Position numbers and translations under genes: made by a program. The notes below the pieces were generated by a model, which did not search any database, was not told the DNA's origin, and saw nothing but the letters and a program-made list of their open reading frames with translations. 64,000 nt of DNA from Branchiostoma floridae (lineage: Eukaryota > Chordata > Leptocardii > Amphioxiformes > Branchiostomatidae). The stretch spans positions 26,363,670 through 26,427,669 of the forward strand of contig NC_049981.1 in the NCBI RefSeq assembly GCF_000003815.2, given 5' to 3'. Of the stretch, positions 14,001 to 25,666 are shown in pieces (the stretch's first letter is position 1; each line of letters starts with the position of its first letter).

Positions 14001-14991
14001 AGGTTGTAATTGTCTTGATAACGATACTCAGAACGAAATAGGTTGACCTTCTACCACAACTGAAGAAATATTCGACATATATAACAATAGGTATGTCGAC
14101 AATGAAAAGATAGAGTGAAATTTCATCGAATTCATTCTGTATCGCGACTACAGTTCTTTGTTTTGGCTTTGCGAGTTGCAATTTTCAATGATTTCAGGCA
14201 AGGACATAGCTCTGTGTTCGCACGTCATTTGAATTAGGCGATGTGATAGAGTGATTGCATTATAGTGATGAAGGCTAAATCCGGCGGAAGTGAATGATCA
14301 TGAACTGGTGTAATAAAACCCATTGCATTATGCATTTTTCACTTTGATTTCAGAAAATAAAATGAAGGTCAAACTAAATCAGACACAGTGAATTAGCAAT
14401 TGAAAAAAATGTAATGACTTCCATAACCTTGTGCCACGCCTCCCATTTTCCTCTGAACTGAAAAGGAAATAAGGTGTGCTTCATACGGCCTATACTTTAG
14501 ATATAACATTAATCTACCAAAGAGGTTAAGAAAGGGTCCTTGAATCTACCAAGTACTGCTGTTGTTCTACATGTATATACCGTAACTGAGTATCCCTGTG
14601 GTAATGAGTTGGCCTTGTGAGTACGAAAACATTTTCGAGCGTCCCTAAATGACGAAATGTTTTTGACAGTGACAGAAGTAACCGCTACCCAGGCGAAGGA
14701 CAACTTGTTATGAACTAATGATTATTAATAAGAATGTTCCCTTTGATGCTTTAGGCATATCCAATGTACGGAGTGTATACTGCCAATAGCCTCGATAAGG
14801 ATAAGGTCTGTCAAAACAAGGAGGTTACAATCCTCCTTGGTCAAAATGACTTTGCAGATTATTTTGATTGTTAAGTCACATTATATGATTGCAACATAAC
14901 TTTTTCGTCTCGATATACTTGTTAGGCAACTTCGCCTTACCTTAATGAAAAAAATGGGTGTATTGTTTGTACTGTGTTTTCTGATATTTAT
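11001..14991. other. No supported gene; one ORF with signal-peptide-like start
   Basis: Mostly non-coding. The longest open frame (11293-11796, +) contains an internal Met at 11464 followed by a hydrophobic stretch (MRLAQLVFILVISFVCSG) that looks like a signal peptide, giving a possible 110-aa product ending at 11796. The opposite strand is open over almost the same interval, and I recognise no family, so I do not call it a gene. A short (ATTCA)n run lies at about 12040-12063. Confidence 0.35.
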
Positions 14992-15175
14992 GGTAACCTC
15001 TGGATGGATTGTATTGATATTAAATATGTGGATAGGTGGAATAAATATACTCTACCTAACCAACACCAAGTTTGATTGGGACTTACCCCAAATATGTGGA
15101 TAGGTCTTGCCGTCTTGGTAAGATAAAGATCAAGGTCAATTTGCCCCCCCCCCCCCCGGTCTGAGACCTTGTTTA
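14992..15175 (+). repeat. Dispersed repeat, copy 1, with poly-C run
   Basis: Starts with 'aacctctggatggatt' and continues with an 'atgtggataggt' phrase, then a 'caatttgcccc...gacctt' segment. The same order occurs at 21541-21640 ('aacctctggatggatt', 'atgtgggtaggt', 'tatgccccctgatatttaacctt'). A run of 14 C sits at 15144-15157. Family unknown. Confidence 0.6.
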
Positions 15176-18100
15176 ATAATATCAATCAAAACTTTGGTAG
15201 CTCGGCCCTCAAGAATATGAACGATTATTAAACAGAGAATGCTTCAGACAATCAGTCGCCATTGCCAACCTGTTCGTTATAGATTGGATGATTGATATGC
15301 ATTGCTCTATTGAGCGTCTAGTAGAAAATATACCCTTATAAGAAGTGCACACACATGTTAAGATGCTGAAAGCAATGTAATCATATTACATGACTGCGTT
15401 GTATAACAATTACTCCGATGCGGAAGCAATGTCTGTTGTGAAAATTCAATATGGGGTACAAGACAGCTTTGTTAGGTATTCCCTGAAGACAAGAATCAAA
15501 GAATGAGGTTTAAAATACAATTTACCAAAATGGCAAAGTGCTTATGTCGAAAAAAATTCTAATGATGTTTTGGTTTTGTACCTTTCTATCATTTGCTTTA
15601 CATAGAGAATTTAAAATTGTTTTTTCATTAAGGTGTGTCAAAGGACATTGCCACCGAAAGTTATCGATGTTATACCTTTGAGGTGTAGCAACGTGCTTCG
15701 TGGTCTATCGTGCATATTGTCCCATTGGCAGGTCAATGATGATGATATTGTACGCTTATCACTGGGAGATACAAGACTCCCCATTGGAAATACTTCAGAG
15801 GCAGGAAGCTTTGTGGGAATGATTCCCCGTTTGTATCACACATGTAATCCTTCTGTTAGATTGCCACGACTGTTACTGCTACCTGAAATAATGATAGTGA
15901 TCTCGAAGCAGTGCATTCCACCGAAGAACTTCGTCGTCACAAAGAAGACGTCATATTAAATTCATTGTACCGGGGAAATTCCCCTTGGTCTTTTCGACAA
16001 GTGGAATGAATAAACAGTGACGCCTCTCTAACGTCCCGTTCTAGGGGCTGCTACCCGTGTCAGTGATGACCGTACCCCCTGCTGTGTCTGTCCGGTGAGC
16101 GACAACGTAGAGCCGGGACTGTCCAAAGTCAGGGTCACTAACCACATGGGCTTCGTTCCCGCCCACACATATGTATGCTGCTGTATGACCTTCTAAGTGC
16201 GACGCTTAACCCCTAGATTCTGGAATAAAGGCAAAAAAGCTATTAAAGTTATCAGCTGAAATTGCACGCTGCAAAATTTCAAGTTAAAGCATGAATCGGT
16301 CAGATACCTGCCCCGTGATTGTTTGGCATACGACCATTCCGTTGCGTGTCTAAAAGATTGCCAATCCCTAGGCGATATGCTCGGTAAAGTAGAAAATATT
16401 AATCTACAGGCTGCAGATGTGACCGTTGGCTGTCGTGGATTGACTCGTCTCCTGGACAGGAAAATGCCATGAATCCAAAAGTGGCAATAAATACTAAAAC
16501 ATGTCACAATTATCAGTATTTTCTCGAGAGTTTATATTGTTGTTGAATTTCCGCAATGATATTCTGTTGTTGTTTTTTGCACGTCGGTAACTCACTTCAT
16601 TGTGCACCTACCAGGTTTGTAAGGGATAGTGCATGCTTCATGCCGGGACAGATTTATTTCATACCCTTTTTGTGTGGTTGATTCTTTAACCTGAGTTAGG
16701 TGGTGAAATTGGTATAAAGTACAGCATCAGCATCAGTCAGGGATGCAAACTTAGTTCCTCCAGGTTCCGAGTCACCAACCTTAACCACAAGATCACCGTG
16801 CCGCTCGGTTAAACAGTCTGTTGTAGAAGTTGATTTTGGCGGAAAATATCTCAGCTGCAAAAGTCTGAAGAACTTTCCCTAGCCCACTTGAAACTTGGAT
16901 TCAACGCAGCCATCGCTCGCCTTTCATTAGAAACCAAAATTCGTTATAGAGAGGTAGGAATTTGCGCCTGTCAGTGTTTGACAAATGACCAGGAGTTAAA
17001 GGGATTGTGTGGTGTGTGAGTTAATTTGAACTAATGCATTCTGGTCCGAGTGGTATTGTGTGGGAAACTCTGCATAATATAGATGGAGGATGATCGCTTC
17101 GAAGACGAACCGATCGCAATCATTCTGGATAGTAGAGGATATTAACCTGGTTTACTGGTGCAGGACTTCCTGCTCTACTGTCGATCGTCCCGGAAAGTAT
17201 TGTCTTTCTGCGTGGAAGAGTAGTGTCGGTTATCGACCAAAAACACAGGGATGTGCAATTCCTCCAACAACTGCAGCACAATGGGAACCAACCAGTCTAC
17301 GTGACGAGCATATTTGTTTGGGTGTACATTTGTCAATTAAGCAGTTGATCTTGGCTTGCAGTTTTACGCATGGCTTCATTTCCAATAACCATCACCGATT
17401 GCACTTCTGTTGAGCTACTGAACTTCAGGATATTAAACGAGACACAACCGAAAGTTAATCCTGCGTCGTGTAGACTTTTAGGCTAGTGGTATTGAGTGGT
17501 AAATCGTAAGTATTGGTAAAGATATACAATGTGTGCCTTTGACAGGAAGAATTTCTGATAGGAGACAGACAACTTATTGATGTCAAGTTATGCGTGGTTA
17601 TTACCTGTGAAGTACTTCATTCATCGTAGCGTGTGTTTAAAAATGAAAACTAACCTAGTTAAATGTTCGTGGCTATGTGTTATTTCTTGATGAAGAAAAC
17701 AAAAACCGCCTAGTAATACTCATACATTCTAGGTGAAGATAACTAGAGCCAACACAGATTCATAGCAACAATTTTACAAACATCGTGTGTTAGGCCGCCA
17801 GGGCCTTTGAAAATTTTAATCCGAAAACAATCCTCAGTGTAATTGTCAGTAAACACCAACTTAAACTTTTACCAAGTTGTTTTTAGGAGATTGGTACAAT
17901 ACTGTGAAAACTAGTCTCTGTCGAGTTAAAGTAAAGTCCATTTGAACCTCAGCAAAATGCATTATTTTTTTTTTACTTTGGTTTTCCTCAACATGTCTTC
18001 TTGGAGGCATAATGCTTCAATCTATGTTATTTAAATTGTTATTGTTGTAAAATTTCTGGCAGTAAGGGGCAGCATAGGAAGGCTTGATATAGGAAATAAA

Positions 18101-20228
18101 ATCAGTACTGTCAATTCAAAACATGATCAATCCTGGTTGTTGCACACATTAGTATCATCAGAAGGAATTATTCACGCTTATATATATGTCAAAATTTTCC
18201 TCTTACGTTTAAGAAGCAATGTATGTATGTAAAATAAATATATTACTGAACAAAACGCAGTGGTCCATTTCGACCACATTTGGCCAATCTAGTGTCAAGA
18301 AATGTTGGGTCAGTTAAAGGTTTAGAAATCTGACGTTGTGGAAAATAATGTTCAATGGTCATGGCATCCAAATCAACCAACTCCAGAGGATGTACATGAG
18401 AACATTTGCTATATCATCATGTTTTCTACATCATCGGACCTCCAGAAAAAGTATGAGCCCAAGGTCATTGGGTCGTCTAATCCGAGTAGACGTCACTACT
18501 CATCGTAAACTTTGACAAATTCGATCGCCATACATAGTCACCTAATTCCGTCTCTGAATGCTCATCGACTTTCTTCAAATCATGACTTGCGATAAATTTG
18601 TGGCCTTAACCCTTAGGTGTTTTTCAATATAGGATATTTCAAGACGTATAGCGATTGAATTTCCTCGCAACATTTAAACTGCCACATTTTAAGAATCCCA
18701 TGCATTATCTGCCGTAAAATCTAAATTGGAGTACGTTTTTTCAATAAAGCTATCAATTCGTTGGTTGAGCTTTGTGAACTGTATAAAAGATATGTATTTT
18801 GTCGATATCGGCACTCCTGACGTCGACGTGCAGCTAAGCTACCTAACCTGCCAAAGGACATCATGTGAAATTGAAACTGGATAAGTTGTGACTTTTCCGC
18901 ACCGCGTGGCGTTAGATGGCCGACTGCCCAGTCATGGGTTCGGTTACTGGCCTCCCTGGATACACATGGTGTCCTTGGTATAGGGTGGGTACCGGTACCG
19001 TGTCCCGCTACAAAACCGGTTTTTCTCATTAGACCGAGGGTACCAGACTTTGGTAAGGGACGTTAAAGGCGGTGGAGAGTGTTACATCTGTTGTCCTATA
19101 CTGCATAGGACAAAGGCCATGACTTCAATGACTGGGCCAGGGTCAAACGCTCCTGATTTCATGGATGAGAAGCTGACTTTGTGGTTGAAAAGCTGGATTG
19201 CTACTGCATTATTTAACCTCCCCCTTGACCCATCAGATGAAGGTTATAAAGTGCTGAATAATTTACTTCCCTGTCCACACATTTAGCAACTCACTGTGTC
19301 TGAGCTCTTAAAGCGCCCTCAAGGCTACCATCGACGTTTTATTCAGATCATTTCATGCGACAAATGAATACTGGTGGTTTGAATTCATAGCTTTTTCGGT
19401 ATAGCATGTTACAAGATGTAGTATTTGTAATTGCAGTACTATATGGAGGGCTAAAGCGTCAATCTAATGTACTGTACATGTACATGTAATGTACTACGTC
19501 CACTTGTCATTTTAACAAATGGAATAATTACTTTCTTGCCTACAGGACGAATCTAACAAGCCTGTAATTGTCTAAAGTTCCACTTCATCTGCTCATAATC
19601 TCATTCTTAATACTCCGGTGCAACTTTCCAGTCGCAGAAACATCAATAAAGAGGCTTAAGGACTATTACGTACGAGAAGAGAATATCAAACGCCCAGGCT
19701 TACTTTCTTTGAAAAGGCGCTAAATTCCTTTGCACTGTGGAGAGAACTTGGGGGACAAAAATAAGAAAGTGATAAATACGGATACAGAGACCGTACAAGT
19801 AAACTGACATGAAAAATCGAACCAACGGGGACCTTAGTCTTAGGTGACTTGATATTGAAGATAGAAATATTTTTCATGCGTTAACGGGGGTATCAGAGCT
19901 TCCTATGGCACAGAGCAGTTAATCCATCATTGTAGAAGAAAGGATGGGCCTACAAACGTGAAGGTTAGAGTAAGTCTCAAAGTGTTTCTCTCTAAAAGTT
20001 GACTCGATTGTTGATTTTTGGTGGACAAGTTTGGGACGTGTCTCCGAAATAGTTTCTTCCCTCGATAAATCCTGCGACTCCCAATATACACGGTGCATCG
20101 CTTGTCTTGTTGCAATGGAAGGGTTTAATTAAACTAAGTCAATTTGTTCGATTTGTGGGAGATAACTGCATTTGATGTCATACTTGGGTGAAAGTAATGG
20201 AAGCTTTCTTGCACGTTGTCTTCTGTTA
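15176..20228. other. No supported gene
   Basis: Short unassigned open frames only. The segment 15965-16200 is more GC-rich than its surroundings and looks like a dispersed repeat, but I have no second copy in this window to prove it. A 'ggtaccggtacc' palindrome lies near 18988. Confidence 0.4.
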
Positions 20229-20490
20229 GCCTGGGCACCATCCAGGTAGTAGTTCGCTTCTATGTTCGCTTCTGCTACCGTCTGGAACTATACATTCAAC
20301 CATTTTGATGGTGACGTCAGTTAATGAGCGAATTAAGGGATGGGTTCTAGAGTGCTCGTTCGATGACAACAGTCCCTCCCGCAAGCGGACGAAGGGTGTT
20401 TCGGGGTTCCCAGACGGAATAGCAGAGAAGCGACGGTCTAAAGTGTATAGCAAACGTGGAAGCGAACTGCTATCCGGATGGTAACCAAGC
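20229..20490. mobile_element. MITE with about 33-bp terminal inverted repeats and TA target duplication
   Basis: The left end reads 'gcctgggcaccatccagg' followed by 'tagtagttcgcttc'. The reverse complement of the right end reads 'gcttggttaccatccgg' followed by 'atagcagttcgcttc'. The two ends therefore form imperfect inverted repeats of about 33 bp. TA flanks both sides (20227-20228 and 20491-20492). The 262-bp length, absence of a transposase and TA duplication fit a non-autonomous DNA transposon, probably mobilised by a Tc1/mariner-like source (inference). Confidence 0.8.
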
Positions 20491-21448
20491 TAATCTTCTA
20501 TATATAGCTAATCATCAATGCAAGAGGAGTCCTTTCAATTTATCTTCAAGTGACAGCATCGCTACAGGTTACCTCGGTCTCCTTGTCTATTCACTGATGC
20601 AGTTATCTGCTGTTCCTTACTTCTGTTTTCACTGATCACACTGTTCATCAACGGCGCGTTTCTAGTTTGATGAATCACACCTGCTACTGAGATGGCACCA
20701 GTGTACAGAACATCGGGATAGGCAAGACTTGGAAAGACGGTTGATAAATGAAAGAATAAGTTGATTTTGTTAGAATGTACTTGATGAATGATAAATACTG
20801 TTGTTCAATAAAAAATACAACCGGAGAAACTTTGTCTCTTACATACTCTTGTGTCTTTCTTCTAAGGAGCTGGCTGACATACATCATCATGATTCATGAT
20901 CTGTTTCAGAGCAACACAGTATTTCAAGCCAATTGCAATCACTTTTTAAGGTTAAACAATAGGGGAATCAAGTTTTGCTATAGCTAGCAAGGCTCTAGGT
21001 TGATATATAAGAGCTCCTGTTCGACATTAGAACGTTGCGTCTCATGAGGATTGGCACGAGACCTGTTGCGTTTCTATAGACTCTACCTGCTTTCTTCTCA
21101 GGTCGCTTTGTAGAACTTCTCATCTCTATCTGTTTTGGTACACCTATGCATATGCACGTCGCTTCGAATTCTGTTCCAATGATTTATCGTCAGTTCAAAT
21201 CGCCTGTGGCTGGGCGATGAAAGGAAACTTATGCAGTCTTTTTGACTGCTATACGATTGGCGATAACATCTCTCTCCCAGCTCGAGGCCTTTGCAATGTC
21301 AGTTCTAAGACGCCCTTTCATCTTTCCCCTTGAGTAGAAGACCGCCTGACGCGCTCCTTTTGCTATGGCTCTTTAAAAGCAACTGGCGTTATCACCCGAG
21401 GCTTAAGACCACACATTATCTTCATGAAAAATGGAGATATAGTTTTGG

Positions 21449-21800
21449 GTCTGTCTGTCTATCTATCTGTCAGTCTGTCTGCCAGTCTGTCTGTCTGTCT
21501 GTCTGTCTGTGTTTCCGTACTTTTGTTGTAAGCATAACTCAAGAACCTCTGGATGGATTACAATAATATTTAGCATGTGGGTAGGTGTTGGGTACACAAA
21601 GGCCCAGATCAATTATATGCCCCCTGATATTTAACCTTGGAACTGCAGCAGAAATTCCGTTTTTAAAAATCTTTTGACCTGTATGTGCTATGGTCTTAAT
21701 TTTTTGGTGGCAGATAGCTTGTGACATAAGGAATACCTGGTGTATGTTTGGGTCCCCTGGCAGGTTGGTATGGAACGACAGGGGTGTTTTTGTCAAAATC
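21449..21800 (+). repeat. (CTGT)n tract plus dispersed repeat, copy 2
   Basis: An impure CTGT tetranucleotide tract (21449-21511) leads into 'caagaacctctggatggatt' and a body that matches the repeat at 14992 in order and wording. The open frames across it are low-complexity or shadow frames. Confidence 0.65.
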
Positions 21801-23008
21801 TTCTAAAGAGAATAACTGAACAAGGAAACGACAATTTTTTGTATTATCACAGTCAACTCTGCAACAGTTTCTCGTCTTTATCTGTGGCAGCTTTAATGCT
21901 AGATTTCATCTGACACAGGTGCAATGTGGATCATTTGCTTACGAAGTCTCTCTGACTTGATCTAGAAAAGCTGTACAAGGCCAAGGGTTGTGCCTTCTTG
22001 CCCTATGAATATTGCATACCCCTTTAAACCCAAAGAAACGCATATGGTTGCGTGAGTTTGCATTCACCCACGTACAGAACGTGATATAGGTCCAGAGGGG
22101 TCATCGCGAAACACGGAACCATTTCTCAGGAAAATTGAAGGGAAACAGCGTCGATATTCCTTGTCCCTTGGGAGAGGCCCTGCATATTCACTGTGACCCC
22201 TGTTTCGGTGTAATGGTTTTCCTGCGGTTGAGTATGACCATGGATCACTGTAATCCCGTATAGCTGCACACCAATTAGGGTGCTTTATCACTTCAGTGGT
22301 CTTCTTTGACGCAGGTGTACAACATAAAATGTCTGGTATTTTTCAAAATATATGTATTTCCCCGTCATATTGTTGTTTTACTTGAAGTATACGTTAACAA
22401 TTTGAGTTAATCAAAAAAATATGTGTATTCTATTGATTTGTATGCATGCTCAGCTGCCTGGGTTTGCCATGCATTGCATTGTCTGCAATTTTTAATGAAT
22501 CTGAATATAAATATAAATATAAAAGCCACACGAAACACTTCTTAGATTCGCTCTCTTTCTATAAATCTCATCAGAGTGATTACCCCTACCTGTGCGACGT
22601 AGGTATTCCACATATGATAACCATTTGGCACGGCTGGTGATTTCGTTATAGATAGTTTGCAACTTGCAATTCAAATGACTCTGCCTGATCTACCACATCG
22701 ATGTTTTGCTCCCAATTAGTAACGTTTCATAGTTCATGAAAGTATCTATATCATATCTCAGGATCCATGCGGATAATTCATATCTTACTTGGCGAAACAG
22801 TGGATCAATGCTACTAATGATAGGAAACTAAACTAGGACAAAAGAGTAAATTAAAGGAACTGTGGCTTGGAATCGTCTTCCCTTCCCTCGTCTCGACTCG
22901 TCTCGGGACGTTTCCTCAAAATTGCTCTCAAAGGAGGAAATTAGCATCACAAGTTTGACGTGAAGAGTTGTCACGAGTAAAACACAACTCTTCTAAACCA
23001 CCAGGGAT
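21801..23008. other. No supported gene
   Basis: Only short unassigned open frames. Nothing recognisable as an exon or RNA gene. Confidence 0.45.
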
Positions 23009-23195
23009 GTCTCTGTAGCTCGACTGGTAGCAGCCTCACAGCTGAGCTTCTGGTTCCAAGTAGTTGGTGAACTCTGAGACCCCGGTTCAATCCTGGGGAG
23101 GGTAGCTCGATTGGGGCTAAACCCGTCTTTTGGAAAGGATGCAAAATTGGGGTCCCATATTCGAGGAGGTAGCTCGAATAGGGTTAAGGGTAAGG
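23009..23195 (+). mobile_element. tRNA-derived SINE-like element
   Basis: The head carries an A-box-like 'tagctcgactggtag' at about 23015 and a B box 'ggttcaatcc' at 23084-23093, with D- and T-arm-like spacing of a long-variable-arm tRNA. It is followed by a tRNA-unrelated body in which 'ggtagctcga' recurs twice. There is no clean acceptor-stem closure, so I read it as a SINE, not a working tRNA gene. It does not share the 'aaaggcacttcacac' core of the elements at 10862 and 50763. Confidence 0.55.
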
Positions 23196-23783
23196 TCTAG
23201 CGAACTTCCGTGTAAAATAGAACCTTGTTACAGAAACAGATAAAAAAACTTGCCGTCCCAGGTATGTGCCACTTGGTACTACAAGGGTCTGAACGAAAGA
23301 ATTTCTTTCTAAATCTCCAAGCAATTCGTGGCCCGCACAGGTCAGGTTGTAAAATATTTTGTAAATCGTTCTCTTTTGGGAAATAAGGAATCCTCTTAGC
23401 TACTTTGATCCTTCCCATCTTTGCAGACTGCCTACACAGATGACTAATTGTGCGTGAAGCTCAGAGGGTACAGAGGCTACAGCAGCTACGGAAACAACAC
23501 GGGGGGACTTTATGACCTACTTTTTGTCTTCAGAGGACGGGGTCTCGCTTGGGCAAGCTAATGTACCATAAGTATGTCCGTGTTGACTATTTTCTCTGGA
23601 GCTCGATTAGGGTTTTGTTTCTTGACTCGATAACTTTTTTTTTTTATTTTCCAATCGTATATGGATGAATAGTGGGGTAAATGGACCATCGCACAGCCTT
23701 TAGACATTAAAGTAACTCTTGCCCTTAGAAACAAGCATGGTGTTTATAAAAACACAGGCGACGAAAGGTTACGATTGAATAGT

Positions 23784-24275
23784 TGTTTGTTTGTTTGTTT
23801 GTTTGTTTTATTAAGACCTCTGCTGTCATAGACACCCTTTGTCTCTGATATGGACTGTCTGTGCCTTGACAGTTTATGAATGAATGAATGAATGACCTTA
23901 ATTGTACACGGTGCAGTGCATGGCAGGAACTATTACACAGAGTGTGAAATAAAGGTATTGGGTAAGACTGAATATCCTAATTACTATAACAATAAATGCT
24001 AGCATAAATTTCGATATCAAATTTCAATCGAGCGGGGATTATCATGAGTGTCAGTATATTTTCTAATAACGTTGTTAACAAAGCTGTCTCCTATATTTGC
24101 CTATTTTTGCGTTGTGCCATTGAAGATAATTTATATTTAAATACATTCAAATCTGTCTGTAGCATCTAGTCTTTTAAAATCTGATCTACTTGATTCGAGA
24201 ACTGTAAATAACTTACGACGTAACGTATTATATCTAGAATAATCCACGACGAAGTGGAATTCATTTTCATATGGA
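23784..24275 (-). mobile_element. Non-LTR retroelement 3' fragment (copy B) with (CAAA)n tail
   Basis: Minus-strand relative of the fragment at 6540-6995, matching its coding end and 3' UTR with many substitutions and indels. Here the 3' UTR is longer and ends in a (CAAA)n tail (plus-strand TTTG repeat, 23784-23808), with a small (TGAA)n tract inside at 23877-23893. The tail marks the 3' end of a target-primed insertion. Confidence 0.7.
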
Positions 24276-24470
24276 TAAAATGTTGGTTTATTAGGGGATT
24301 AATCGCCTCATGGCCAATTGACAATGTCACAATGGTGACCCTAAGTAGCCCATTGAGAGTCCCAAAGCACAGACTGCCAGACCAGCTGCAGGACATCTGG
24401 AGCGAATTACAGCCCATTCCAGTATACCGTGCCCTCGGGGACATCTGTGTCTGTTACATGTAAATCATAA

Positions 24471-24655
24471 CACTCGCACCACCTGTACAACTGGAACCCG
24501 AGCTCGGGGGAACATGGTAAACAGGTGCCCACTGACAAGCTTAGAACTGGGAGTTCTGTGGAAACGTTTCACTCGCACCACCACCTGTACAACTGGATCC
24601 TATGCTTAGGGGACAGTGTTTAACAAAACATTTACTAGTACCCACTGTTACGTTA
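24471..24655 (+). repeat. Two-copy tandem repeat, period 99
   Basis: 'cactcgcaccacctgtacaa' starts at 24471. A near copy, 'cactcgcaccaccacctgta', starts at 24570. Both are followed by 'ctgga', a 'gggga-ca' segment and a 'tgcccac/tacccac' ending. The function is unknown. Confidence 0.65.
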
Positions 24656-24854
24656 TTGTTGACGCAAATTTTACATCAATAAATCTAAATCTTAGAATCT
24701 CAAATAGGCTATGCAGTAAAGAAGTGCAATATCAGCATGGTCAAGTGAGCTGAGAGTGAGTAAATCACTTCCAATCCACGCAGACAGAAGGTGGCACTGA
24801 TTTAAGCTGGTACGGCTGGGTACATCTAAGAAAAGGATAAAACAACTTCAAGTT

Positions 24855-25275
24855 TCAAGCGATACAAAACAGAGCGGCCAGGATCACCCTTGGATGCGAC
24901 AGGTCCAACGGGTCCAGAGACTCTTTACAGTTTACTGCAGATGCTAACGTTAGTGCCGTTAAACTTGAAAGACATGATCCAGCAGAAAACTTAGTGAATT
25001 TTCATGAGTCATGAAAACAAACCATCAGTGTCAATATGTAAACTACTCACAATGCAAGATCACTGTTATCAGACCAAATCTTCAGAAAAAGTCAGAAAAT
25101 ATCCGCTCTCTGAAACCCAGAACAAATTTAGATGCTCAAAACTGAACAATTTCTGCACAGAACGTCTAACACATGGAATAGTTTGCTGTAAGGAAATTAG
25201 ATTTTGTCCCATTGTTCGTGGACCTAACGTAGACTTCCTACTTTTTGTGACTCTTTTGAAAAGTTGCTGTATATG
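24855..25275 (+). mobile_element. Decayed non-LTR reverse-transcriptase C-terminus
   Basis: In broken frames the plus strand reads 'FQAIQNRAARITLGCDRS' near 24857, then 'IRSLKPRTNLDAQN' near 25105 and 'FLHRTSNTWNSLL' near 25150. These are the three conserved C-terminal blocks that follow the RT domain in CR1/L2-like LINEs. Stops and frameshifts separate them, so the copy is dead. Its orientation is opposite to the neighbouring fragment at 23784-24275. Confidence 0.7.
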
Positions 25276-25666
25276 ATATTTTCCTGTGGCTGTGTGTTAT
25301 CTAGATTTGTTCCATGGATATTGATGAATAAAGGATAACAGGAAGAATACAGATGCTATAGACATTGTAAAAGCTAATCGTGTCTCCAAATAAATTCATA
25401 GAATGTTACCATCATATAGATAGCTGTGTGTTAGTACTGTTATCAATTACCACAGAACGTGCAATGATTGATGACCAGATGGACAGACAGCTGGGCGGGG
25501 ATTTGTGTGGAAAGTAGGTTGGACGTTATTTGTTGGGAGGAAAAGTGGGAGGAGAGAAGGGTGGACCTTATTGGGTATTTACATGTTAGATCAACCCAAA
25601 GGCGGAGCACAGAGATAGGGAAGAGCATTCGAGAACTTTTGAGTGAACACAAAAGACCCTCCAGTG

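Noticed and set aside
18721-19029. 102-codon minus-strand frame rich in Arg, Gly and Thr
   Set aside because: No family resemblance or splice context; it spans a locally GC-rich patch with a KpnI-type palindrome that may be an uncharacterised repeat.
23009-23101. Functional tRNA gene
   Set aside because: A and B boxes are present, but the acceptor stem does not close and a SINE-like body follows.
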